A model generated the notes under the pieces. The model ran no database searches and was not told where the DNA came from. It worked only from the letters and a program-made list of their open reading frames with translations. Shown one piece after another: positions 43,438 through 52,850 of a stretch of DNA of 64,000 bases. The stretch covers positions 43,425 through 107,424 of the forward strand of contig JADGDY010000003.1 of NCBI GenBank assembly GCA_016744655.1, given 5' to 3'. The stretch's first letter is position 1, and every line of letters starts with the position of its first letter. The DNA comes from Bacteroidales bacterium (GTDB lineage Bacteria; Bacteroidota; Bacteroidia; Bacteroidales; UBA12170). The position numbers and the translations under genes were made by a program.

Positions 43438-46400
43438 TTAGAATGTGTTCATGTCAGATTTACGTAACATCCCTAACCACTTAATAACACGTTCTTTTTT
43501 AGTTCCGTTGAAATCCGCCTCAACATGTATTAAATACATACCACCAGCTATAGGAACACCAGCAAAGTTTTTCAAATCCCATTCAACAGATGTCACAGCA
43601 TTGTCTTTTTGGAACTCACGTATCTTTGTACCAGCCATATTATAAATTGTCACTGAACATTTATCAGGAAGGTTGGTTACTTTGATTCTATTATCAAGAG
43701 GAACAGTTTCATAAGTTGAATAAGCATAATAAGGATTAGGTACAGCTCTAATCATATCCATATCTTGATCATAAGCAGATTCTACAAAATAATCTGTTTC
43801 ATCCTGCTCAGTTGAGAATTCATATAAAGGGTAATTATTGTTTTCCTTACCATAAATAGTTTCAATGCTATCAGGAATAGGTAATACAGTATAATGTTGA
43901 TCATAAGGTTTTCCTACTCTAATTTTAATTTTAACATCGTTAGCTAGAAAGTTATCTGAATCAGCTAAAGGGATTGAAACCCACATACCAGTACTAAATA
44001 TTTGGCCTAAGTTAAAACTAGGAAACTGAGATTCAGCAGCAGCCTCTAAAGCATCTCTATACGATTTTCCTGCATCATATGCTGGGAAATTCATTTCTGC
44101 TAACTGTTGATCTCCTTCAAAATAACCAGGACGCATAACATATATATAGTGCATCCCTCCAAATAAGATACTACCGTCTGTTGGTGAAATTATATTTGAT
44201 GTTGGATTAAACTTCATATCTCTACCATTCTCAGCAGATAACCAAGAATTTTCTCCATAAATAATATTTAATCTTTCACCAGTTTCAACATTTATAGCAT
44301 AACCAGGAAACCAACCCATTCCCTCTGAATTAATATAGTTAGCATCTTCTTCGTTGCTTGAAGCTTCTTCACCAATTACTGCAAAATTACCATCTTTATC
44401 AATCGAAGGGCTAGATCTAAGTTCGAAACGCTCAACGCCACCTTCAGATAAACTGTTATCTCTTTGCATCTCTATAACAGGTGTTCTTGTCCATTTACTT
44501 TTATCAGTAGTGATAACAAAATCAATACTAGAAATATTACTAAGTTTATTATCTGATCTAGAATCCTTAGTAACAGCAGGTCCATACATGTTTTGTTGGT
44601 TAGCAGCAGTCATTGAATATGGTGCCCAAGTTCCTGCAACAATTCCTTCGAAATTTGCACTTGGATCCCAAGGTTGTGCTGGACCATTCATATCATCATT
44701 ATTGGCATCTCCAGAATCTGGATCTCCAGAAAAATTAGTACCTGCACGAATCCAATCAAATGGCGAACCCGGAACATCTCTGTCCGGCAGACCATAATAC
44801 CACATATTAGAGCTATCAGAATAAATGATATCACTACTTAAAACATTATTATTGTTAGATAAAACAGAGTAGACACTCGTTTCAGCAGGAGGATTACCGG
44901 CCATGACCTTGCCGACATTGTAGGGGCCTGAGTAATAGATTTGCTCAATATCAATTGCAAATCCAAGATCACCCATAATTTGTTCGTTTCTTGTAAGAAT
45001 ACTAGTTTCACTCTGATAAGTTTCTCCTGTTTCAAGATCTTTCATAACCCATCCTCCAATCTTCATAGAAGCAGTATCTCCACCATCAATAATAGCGCCA
45101 TTCTCAGTTACATCAAAAAGTCTTTCGCTTAACAAAGAATCAAATCTTAGTTCAAACTTTCCTCCTTTGACATTCAATGGATCAACTATTCTAATATCAA
45201 TAGGGCCATAACCAGGTTTATAAGCAGCTTTATAAGCTATAGGATAAGTATCAGTTCCAAAATGATTAATTGAATCAGCAGGTGCACGCGACATGATTTC
45301 ATCAACTGTTTCCTCAGTTAATTCAATTATCATATTACCATTACCTTTACCTTCGATACGAGTAATTTGGGGTTGCTCACCATAAGAAGTGTTTATAATA
45401 GCACCATTTACAGCACGATGAGGAATTACAGTATAAGTCTTAATGTTTTTACGACCTGACAAATATGGAAGTTTTTGACCATGTAGACCGTCAAGAATAC
45501 CAGGTTCTGTAGAATAAGTCAAATAATTATTATGTGAATAAGCTAAAGCAGTAAAATAATACTGTTTGTGATTCACTAAATCTTTATTTCCTTCTGCAAA
45601 AGCATCTTCAGTAATCATAAATGAATGGCTTATTCCATTATCAGCACCATCGACAGCTAATACAGGAACACCAACACTTAGGGATTCATCATATTCATAA
45701 TTGATTAATCTTCCAATTCCGTTTTTGATATCAAATTGTTTTACTAATCTTGCTTTATCAGCATTGTCAAAATCCTCAACCGTTACAGTAGCATCACTTA
45801 ATTGATAAATTTGATATCCTTCAAATCTGTAGAACGGATCCCATCCTTCACCTTCGATATTTGGATCTTGTTCTTTATAAGTTTCACCATAATTATTACT
45901 TGTCTCTTTATTTGAGATGTAGAAAATAACTTCCTGATCAAGCTCACTAAAAGTTAAATCCGGAGCATTAGGTCCATCAATTACTTTAAAACAATTATTA
46001 AATAGCGCCTGACATTTATCATCAACAACACGTAATAATTCTACAGAAGCAAAAGGCCCACCAGTAGCGGCTCGAGCCCAAGGAATACCAACAGTAATAT
46101 AGTTTACAGCCCCTGATTCCAGAGTAAAAGGGCCAGCTGATTGCATAAAACGTCTATCTGCAGGTTGATTACCAGCTTCTTCCTCTGTCCAATACTTACC
46201 ATCTTGGTTATATCCACCATTAGGAGGTAAAGTTCCTGTACCCCAATTCCAAGGATCTGAATCACCAGGGAACATAAAATTAGTTACAGGCCCAACAGCA
46301 CCAGAAGAAACGTGTGCATTACCACCATACATCATTTCAGTATTATCTTTCCAAATACCTCTAAGTAAATTATAATATTCAGGAGCTACTGTGGGGTCAC

Positions 46401-47718
46401 TCATATAAGATGCACCACCATTATTGTGATACACAAAACGACGCATACCAAAACGCTCATCGTCTACAATTCCATTACCAAAGTTCACACCATTAATACT
46501 CTCATCAACAATTTGTTCTTTAGTGGTATCACCTTGACTAATAATAATGTTATATTGTGGGTTATCAGTTTGATCAGGATCTAAATAAGGTCCCTGAAAA
46601 AAATCAACTCCAATTGCAGGAGGTTGAGCTCCATAAGATTCAGGTTCATTATTTCCATCAACAGCATTACCATTATAACAATAACCTAAACCACGGCCAA
46701 CATCACAACCTACAAAATCATCATCAGCTTTACCTAAATCAGTATCCACCCAAGGAGAAAAATATGTTTCAGTTAATCTAAATGTTGAACGATTTATAAT
46801 TTCATAACTATAAAATGTCATGTTATTTACCACATCATTTGTTGCAAATGCAAATGCTTGAGCTCTAATTTCAAGACCAATAGCAGCACCTTCACTCTCA
46901 GTATGTGCATCCCCTTTATCATTAAAAACCCACCATAAAGTTTGGTCACCTTTTAATACTTGATCTACTAAGATACCACCTGTAACAATACCTATTTCAG
47001 ATTCCCTAGTTTGTGCAGGCACATAAGTAGGGTCATCCTTAAAATTGATAGGACAAAGTTCATTATAAATATCATAATATGGGTAATCACCATTTTCCGG
47101 ATCATAATCACCATCTTTATCCATGTCGAAAAATGGAGCCAAATAATAACTCTGGTTCATTGAAACATCACCATGAGCCGGCCAATCATAGAAAGATTCG
47201 GGAATTGAATAGCCAGGAAACTCCTCCTCTTTATCCTCAGATTCCCACCATGATAGAAATAAATCAACTTCTTCTCGAGTTACTTTAAAATGTTTGTCAT
47301 ATTCAGCACAAGTTTCAGCATCAATTGCAGCGGTACCGTCCACTGTTAGGGGACCTGTCCAATAATCGATACCATCTTGTCTAAATTTCTGGGCTGCTAA
47401 TTTTAACTGACCATTAACATCTAGTCCTCCAATCCATAAAGCACCAGAGTATAAAGATGTGGCAGTTCCAGCGGCTGGTATAAAGTACTTTGATCCTACT
47501 CCACCTGGAAGATCCCACCACATATCACCACCAGTATTAATTCTTGCTCTAACATTATTCACATCCAAAAATCTGAAACCAGTAGCTTGTGTACAACCAG
47601 CAGCAGTAGATTTAATATGATTTGCTGATTTATTGGTTCCTTGACGTTCTCTTGCATTAACAGGTACTAGAACAGAGAAACTCAATAAAATCAATAATAA
47701 TCTGTATATATTTTTCAT
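43438..47718 (-). CDS. Very large secreted protein with T9SS-like C-terminal domain
   Basis: 1426 residues with a signal peptide (LLILLSFSVLVPVNA). Most of the protein has no domain I recognise, but the C-terminus (about 1325-1426) is FlgD/T9SS-like: MIRAVPNPYYAYS, then ITNLPDKCSVTIYNMAGT-type strands and GGMYLIHVEADFNGTKKERVIKW. It ends with an extra tail, GMLRKSDMNTF, beyond the usual KxxIIK-like end. It lies between a TonB receptor and a PorV/PorQ barrel, a set seen in many Bacteroidota, so it is likely surface-exposed or secreted. An alternative ATG at 47736 would add six residues. Confidence 0.82.
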   Translation of the reverse strand: MKNIYRLLLILLSFSVLVPVNARERQGTNKSANHIKSTAAGCTQATGFRFLDVNNVRARINTGGDMWWDLPGGVGSKYFIPAAGTATSLYSGALWIGGLDVNGQLKLAAQKFRQDGIDYWTGPLTVDGTAAIDAETCAEYDKHFKVTREEVDLFLSWWESEDKEEEFPGYSIPESFYDWPAHGDVSMNQSYYLAPFFDMDKDGDYDPENGDYPYYDIYNELCPINFKDDPTYVPAQTRESEIGIVTGGILVDQVLKGDQTLWWVFNDKGDAHTESEGAAIGLEIRAQAFAFATNDVVNNMTFYSYEIINRSTFRLTETYFSPWVDTDLGKADDDFVGCDVGRGLGYCYNGNAVDGNNEPESYGAQPPAIGVDFFQGPYLDPDQTDNPQYNIIISQGDTTKEQIVDESINGVNFGNGIVDDERFGMRRFVYHNNGGASYMSDPTVAPEYYNLLRGIWKDNTEMMYGGNAHVSSGAVGPVTNFMFPGDSDPWNWGTGTLPPNGGYNQDGKYWTEEEAGNQPADRRFMQSAGPFTLESGAVNYITVGIPWARAATGGPFASVELLRVVDDKCQALFNNCFKVIDGPNAPDLTFSELDQEVIFYISNKETSNNYGETYKEQDPNIEGEGWDPFYRFEGYQIYQLSDATVTVEDFDNADKARLVKQFDIKNGIGRLINYEYDESLSVGVPVLAVDGADNGISHSFMITEDAFAEGNKDLVNHKQYYFTALAYSHNNYLTYSTEPGILDGLHGQKLPYLSGRKNIKTYTVIPHRAVNGAIINTSYGEQPQITRIEGKGNGNMIIELTEETVDEIMSRAPADSINHFGTDTYPIAYKAAYKPGYGPIDIRIVDPLNVKGGKFELRFDSLLSERLFDVTENGAIIDGGDTASMKIGGWVMKDLETGETYQSETSILTRNEQIMGDLGFAIDIEQIYYSGPYNVGKVMAGNPPAETSVYSVLSNNNNVLSSDIIYSDSSNMWYYGLPDRDVPGSPFDWIRAGTNFSGDPDSGDANNDDMNGPAQPWDPSANFEGIVAGTWAPYSMTAANQQNMYGPAVTKDSRSDNKLSNISSIDFVITTDKSKWTRTPVIEMQRDNSLSEGGVERFELRSSPSIDKDGNFAVIGEEASSNEEDANYINSEGMGWFPGYAINVETGERLNIIYGENSWLSAENGRDMKFNPTSNIISPTDGSILFGGMHYIYVMRPGYFEGDQQLAEMNFPAYDAGKSYRDALEAAAESQFPSFNLGQIFSTGMWVSIPLADSDNFLANDVKIKIRVGKPYDQHYTVLPIPDSIETIYGKENNNYPLYEFSTEQDETDYFVESAYDQDMDMIRAVPNPYYAYSTYETVPLDNRIKVTNLPDKCSVTIYNMAGTKIREFQKDNAVTSVEWDLKNFAGVPIAGGMYLIHVEADFNGTKKERVIKWLGMLRKSDMNTF

Positions 47719-47761
47719 TTCTTTATTTTTTTTCATTTCCAAAATATAGTTCAGCATCTAA

Positions 47762-50700
47762 TTAAAAGTTAAAGATTACACCTAAGCGAATTGTACGTGG
47801 CGCACTATAGTTAGAAGGATTATTTACATAAGACTCATATAATAATCTGTAAGACTCCTCATTTAATTGTTGAGAAATTTCGCTTTGCCACTGAGGTGCA
47901 GTCAAATAACCATCATCATCTGGGTTACCAGTATATGAATAAACTCCTTGAATGTTCTGAGAATTTAAAATATTATTTATTGAGAAATAAATATTCATAT
48001 AAGCTTGACGACCAGATCCACCTTCTTTAAGTTTAAAATTAATGTCCTTGTCTATTCTTAAATCCATACGGAAAGTCCATGGAATCCTAGAACCAAAATA
48101 AGTACCTTGTAAGACTCTTGAAGTACCACTACCAGTAGCATAAACATTTTCTGATCTAGTATATGGAGTACCACTACCACCATTAAAAGTAAGAGCAACA
48201 CCAGTATTAGCTAATAACTGAAGAGGAGCTTTACCAGATTTGTCTCTACTAATAACAGGACCATCATAGTTTTTACCACCTTTATATCTATAATCTAATA
48301 CTAGATTAATAGCATGACGTCTATCCCAAGCTAATGGATTAACAGAACGCAAATTAGGTAACCCTGAGTTTACCAGTGCAGCAGCAGTAGTAGTAGAAGA
48401 GCCAGTACCTTCTGCAAACTGTAAAGTATATGCAGCTCTAACTCTTACATTCTTAGTTCTTCTTAAGTCATATGTTAAGGTTAAACCTTTAACAGTACCA
48501 AAGTCAATATTCTTATAAGTATAATAATCTTTAGGATAAGCACCAGCATAACGAGAATACTGAACTAAGTTTCTAATTTCCTTATAATAAGCAGCAATAC
48601 TTAATGAAGAAGTATTGGTTAGTTTTTGAGTAAAACCTAATTCATAATCGATAGTTTTCTTAGGTTTCAAATTAGGGTTGTTGAAAGTAGTAGTAGCAGT
48701 ATAAAACAAATACTGTGTAGGATCGAAACGAATGTTACTTAATGGTCTTTGAGTTAAGATATCGTAGTGAGCAAAGAATAAAGCTTCATCAGAAATTGGG
48801 AAAGAGAATGAAATACGTGGCATATAAGCCCATTGTGGTTCATAATCTTGGAATGCATCTTTACTTAATGTTTGTTTTCCACTATTATTCTGTAAATAAG
48901 GAGAAACTCCTGAACCTTGATCTAATTGGGCAGGATCTTGAATTACAGCTCCTACTTCATTATACCAAATATCACCATTACGATAACCTGTAATACTAGT
49001 AGGATTAGCAACATTGTCAACATAAACAATATACTCTTCACCAATATTACCTGGTCTAGTTTCACCATTATTCATTTTGTTATAATCCGCTTGTGTTAAT
49101 TCTCCAGCAGTTCTTGCAGGATAGAATAAATATGGATCCTTTAACGTTAATTGGTTGGCATCAAACCTATCTACACGTAAACCAACATTAACAACTAAAT
49201 CGCCGTTAAAGTCAAATTTATCTTGAATATATCCAGCCATATAAATTGGCTCATAAGCTCCAGCATGACGTAGGAAATCTCCATTATCATCTTGTTTAAC
49301 ATAAAAGTCATCGAAACTTTGCTTTCCAGTAAGCTTATCTCCTTTATAGTCATACCCATAAGAAGACATTAATGAGGTATTACCACCTTCTTTATAAAGC
49401 TCATCTGCACTAAACAAATTAATATCGTAAAGATCGGAACCTACAGCAATAGTACTCATTTTACCATCTCTATCGTATACATTAATGGTATTATTTTCCA
49501 TATCATAAGAATCAATATCTATAAAATCAACCCCTGCAGGATCAAGTCCTAGTTTTGTTCTTAGATTTCTATCAAAAGTTCTTTGACTTCCACCATCATA
49601 TTTTCTATAATAGATAACAGTATCAAGAAACTGTCCACTAGGAGTTTCATTTGCATGATAAGTTCCGTCAGTATAAACAAGATATGGGTTATCATTATCA
49701 AGTTCACCAATATGGAAGTTAGTTAAACCTCTCATTAATGTCCATAGTTCAGTTGGTCTATAACTAAAAGCTCTAGTAGACTGTTGTTCATATTGGAAAC
49801 CAAATTTCACCTCGTGAGAAGAGATATCTAAAGCGGCAGCCACATTAACACCTAACTGAGAACGTTCATATTCACTATATCCATCCGAAACAACACCAGG
49901 AGCAGTATATAATCCGTAAATTCGATCGGGAGTTTGTCCATTTAAAAGACCTTTACCTGATTGTATTTGATCTAGGTTTGTATGATAAAAAGATTCAGGA
50001 AAGAATTCATAATATTGTGATGTATGATTTGCTAATGCAATGTTTTCATGATAAGGAGTAAATAATACTAAAGTATCATTATCCCAACTATTCAAATGCT
50101 TAACATTTGGAGTATTTGTGATGGTATCAAATCTTGTTTCATATGTGGAAGACTTCAAGGATTCATATTTACCTAAATAACCATATTTAAATAAATTGTC
50201 TTCAAATTTATCAGATTCTGTTTTGACACGTCTTTGAGAATAATCTACCTGAATAGAGTAGAAGAAGTTCTTCATCAAACTAGTACTCTCCTTTTTTGAA
50301 GGGAATTTCTGAGTGAAACGACCATAAACTCTCCATGTATAATCAGTAGAAACAGAATAGTTGTCCCAGTTAAACATAGAACCTCTGTATGGGCTTCCTC
50401 CATAAGTACCGTAATCGAAATTTTTCCCTTTACGATAGTTTAAAGAACCACCAAATGTTAATGTAGTATTTTCACTGGTCTTAACATCTAACTTAAGAGA
50501 AAGATTACCATTAAGGTTATCAGTGTTTGGATTGGCTTTTACATTTTCTATATCGTTTGCAGTTGTAAATTCTGCATTTTGATAAATACCAAAGCCTACA
50601 CCAGCAGGACGTACTGGAGTATTATGTAAATAACTTTGAAAATCATCAGTAGCCTTTGTGGTACCAATAGCAGAATTGGATGTAGACTGCTGGTGAGTAA

Positions 50701-51532
50701 TACTACCTGCTAAGAAGAAACCTAAAAGAGAAGTTGAACTTTCCTCTTTACCTTTAAACAAAGGCCCAGTTAAGTTAAATTCTGCGTTATTATATCCAAA
50801 ACCATCTAAAAACTGCGAAGTCTGTAGTTCGAGACCTCCACCAAAAGTACGAGATGGCCCCTTAGTAGTAATAGAAATTACACCACCGGTTACATCACCA
50901 TACATAGCAGGAGTACCACCAAGCATCACACTTACTTGTTCAAGAGCAGATGCAGGCAAACTAGAAGAACCAATAACTTTTACTCCATCAATATAAGTAA
51001 CAGTTTCATCGGATCTAGCACCCCTTACACTTCCTCTTTCACCATCGGAAGAGAAGACACCACCAACAGTGGTAGCAATAGCCGATGCATTTCTGTTCGG
51101 CATCTTGGCAATCTCTTCTTTAGTTACTGTTGCTCCAGAGGTGGTTTGATCCTTAGATATCAAGGGAACCGCATAGGCAATAACTTCAACTACATCTAAA
51201 TCAACGGCACCGCCATTCATTTCTACATCGAGAAACTCAATGGTTCCAGCTTTGATGATAACTCCATTTATCTGTACAGGCTGAAAACCCACAGAAGAAG
51301 CTTTTAATACATAGGTACCAGGAGGGATTGGCTTAATGGTATACTTACCATCAAAGTCAGTAGAAGTACCTCCTACTTGGGTACCGCCATTTTCCAATAC
51401 AATATTGGCAAATGGGACCGGCTCTTTGCTGTCCTTATCTAGGAGAACTCCTTTCAGAGTACCTGGCTGAGCAAAAGCCATAAAACTTGCGAATAAAACT
51501 ATTCCAGTTGTTAATAGTAAATTTCTTATCAT
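47762..51532 (-). CDS. TonB-dependent outer-membrane receptor
   Basis: 1256 residues: signal peptide (TTGIVLFASFMAFAQ), a carboxypeptidase-regulatory-like domain (about 20-105, GVLLDKDSKEPVPFANIVLE...), a plug domain (SGATVTKEEIAKMPNRNASAI, VTYIDGVKV, LGGTPAMYGDVTGGVISI) and a long barrel ending in IRLGVIFNF. It imports a large ligand with energy from TonB. There is no SusD partner; instead the downstream genes encode the T9SS-type protein and the PorV/PorQ barrel. The ATG at 51532 is preceded by AAGGT and starts the signal peptide; the upstream in-frame ATG adds 25 residues of non-signal sequence. Confidence 0.93.
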   Translation of the reverse strand: MIRNLLLTTGIVLFASFMAFAQPGTLKGVLLDKDSKEPVPFANIVLENGGTQVGGTSTDFDGKYTIKPIPPGTYVLKASSVGFQPVQINGVIIKAGTIEFLDVEMNGGAVDLDVVEVIAYAVPLISKDQTTSGATVTKEEIAKMPNRNASAIATTVGGVFSSDGERGSVRGARSDETVTYIDGVKVIGSSSLPASALEQVSVMLGGTPAMYGDVTGGVISITTKGPSRTFGGGLELQTSQFLDGFGYNNAEFNLTGPLFKGKEESSTSLLGFFLAGSITHQQSTSNSAIGTTKATDDFQSYLHNTPVRPAGVGFGIYQNAEFTTANDIENVKANPNTDNLNGNLSLKLDVKTSENTTLTFGGSLNYRKGKNFDYGTYGGSPYRGSMFNWDNYSVSTDYTWRVYGRFTQKFPSKKESTSLMKNFFYSIQVDYSQRRVKTESDKFEDNLFKYGYLGKYESLKSSTYETRFDTITNTPNVKHLNSWDNDTLVLFTPYHENIALANHTSQYYEFFPESFYHTNLDQIQSGKGLLNGQTPDRIYGLYTAPGVVSDGYSEYERSQLGVNVAAALDISSHEVKFGFQYEQQSTRAFSYRPTELWTLMRGLTNFHIGELDNDNPYLVYTDGTYHANETPSGQFLDTVIYYRKYDGGSQRTFDRNLRTKLGLDPAGVDFIDIDSYDMENNTINVYDRDGKMSTIAVGSDLYDINLFSADELYKEGGNTSLMSSYGYDYKGDKLTGKQSFDDFYVKQDDNGDFLRHAGAYEPIYMAGYIQDKFDFNGDLVVNVGLRVDRFDANQLTLKDPYLFYPARTAGELTQADYNKMNNGETRPGNIGEEYIVYVDNVANPTSITGYRNGDIWYNEVGAVIQDPAQLDQGSGVSPYLQNNSGKQTLSKDAFQDYEPQWAYMPRISFSFPISDEALFFAHYDILTQRPLSNIRFDPTQYLFYTATTTFNNPNLKPKKTIDYELGFTQKLTNTSSLSIAAYYKEIRNLVQYSRYAGAYPKDYYTYKNIDFGTVKGLTLTYDLRRTKNVRVRAAYTLQFAEGTGSSTTTAAALVNSGLPNLRSVNPLAWDRRHAINLVLDYRYKGGKNYDGPVISRDKSGKAPLQLLANTGVALTFNGGSGTPYTRSENVYATGSGTSRVLQGTYFGSRIPWTFRMDLRIDKDINFKLKEGGSGRQAYMNIYFSINNILNSQNIQGVYSYTGNPDDDGYLTAPQWQSEISQQLNEESYRLLYESYVNNPSNYSAPRTIRLGVIFNF

Positions 51533-51647
51533 ACCTTGAAATTTTATTATATTTTTCAATATGCTATAAAAGCAGGTAAAATAACGAAATAAAGCTGTGA
51601 AAACCAAAAGAAATTTTAAGACAAATTAACGTTTGTTAACTATCCGA

Positions 51648-52127
51648 TTAATATGGACGATCAAGTATAACCTGATGTATGATAGCTTGGCGCAGATCGA
51701 AGGTGCTTTCATCGTGTATACCATCACTCTCTTCATACTGATAATCAGTTATTTCATCAGACTCCTCAACAAACTCTTCTAGATGATTTTTATTCTTAAA
51801 AACTGAAGAAATAGCATCGCTACCAGAGTAAGAATCTAGACGATTTTCTCTTGCGTGATTCTCGGAATACACTGGTTTTTCAGGTGTTTTTGGAGCCTCA
51901 ACAGTTTGGTAAGGATGAGTTATTTCGTCGTATTCTTCATTTGGAAGATCGAAAACCTCATTAAAAATAGCACTTAATGGGCTAGCTTTTTTATCTGAAC
52001 TAGGTTTTAAATTAGGATTAATTTGAGGTGAAGATTTTTTTGAAGATGATTTATTCTTTTTAATGCCTTTATAGATACCATAGGCTATCCATCCAAAAAC
52101 CAAGAGCGTGTATAATAAATCATCCAT
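51648..52127 (-). CDS. Hypothetical membrane-anchored acidic protein
   Basis: 159 residues: one N-terminal membrane helix (LLYTLLVFGWIAYGIYKG), a Lys/Ser-rich linker (IKKNKSSSKKSS), an acidic low-complexity middle and a conserved-looking C-terminus, FDLRQAIIHQVILDRPY. Bacteroidota proteins with this end ('DLR.A.I...ILNRPY') are common and uncharacterised. The ATG at 52127 is preferred; the longer frame adds 28 residues before the membrane helix. Confidence 0.7.
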   Translation of the reverse strand: MDDLLYTLLVFGWIAYGIYKGIKKNKSSSKKSSPQINPNLKPSSDKKASPLSAIFNEVFDLPNEEYDEITHPYQTVEAPKTPEKPVYSENHARENRLDSYSGSDAISSVFKNKNHLEEFVEESDEITDYQYEESDGIHDESTFDLRQAIIHQVILDRPY

Positions 52128-52293
52128 GAGAAAATATTTTAGAGGGTAAAGATAGAAAAAAACTGGATTAGAATTACCTAAGTAGTTGAGATATTGAAAT
52201 GTAAAAATCAAGAATATTCATTAAAACTAGCAGTGTTTCAAATCAGCTCTTTCAATATTAAAATTTAAAGAAAATCTAAGTCTAACGTTTTAA

Positions 52294-52587
52294 TTAAATC
52301 CCCAACCATCTCCATAGAAAAAACGAGCGCTCATGCCTCCTCATATGCTTAGGTTTTTTTCGGCTTTTCTTTATTCTTTTCTTTTGCTTTTTACCTTGTC
52401 TATCGGTCTGTTCTTTATACTTTTTATCATATATCTCTACTTGTTCATCAATGGCTTTATTTTGCCTTTTCTGCATCTCAGACTGAGCCTTCCTATCAGA
52501 TCGTGAGGAGCTTTTTGATGTATTACAAGCTGCTAAAGAAAGCAAAAGTATAATCAAAAGAGTATGTATATAAATTAGTTTTCGCAT
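52294..52587 (-). CDS. Small basic lipoprotein
   Basis: 97 residues. A lipoprotein signal (LLSLAAC, cysteine at 21) is followed by a strongly basic, helical stretch (KKQKKRIKKSRKKPKHMRRHERS) and a hydrophobic end, FFLWRWLGI. No family recognised. The basic tail might bind nucleic acid, lipopolysaccharide or peptidoglycan; that is speculation. Confidence 0.6.
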   Translation of the reverse strand: MRKLIYIHTLLIILLLSLAACNTSKSSSRSDRKAQSEMQKRQNKAIDEQVEIYDKKYKEQTDRQGKKQKKRIKKSRKKPKHMRRHERSFFLWRWLGI

Positions 52588-52850
52588 CAGAAAAAAGATA
52601 TTTAAAATGGATTAATTCTTCAAAAATACATAAAATTCAAGTGTATCATATTAAAACCCCTATTAGCTCTTTAAATTATCTCCTTCAGAATTTGTTTAAG
52701 ATAAAACTTTACTACGAAAAGAACATTCTAAACCTCATTTTTAGATTTTAAAATCATCTATTTCTTTAGAAAACTAATGAGCATCAAATATTCTAATATA
52801 TTTACCTATCTGAATTCTACCTATAACTAGTAAACTTAAACCGTCTTTTT

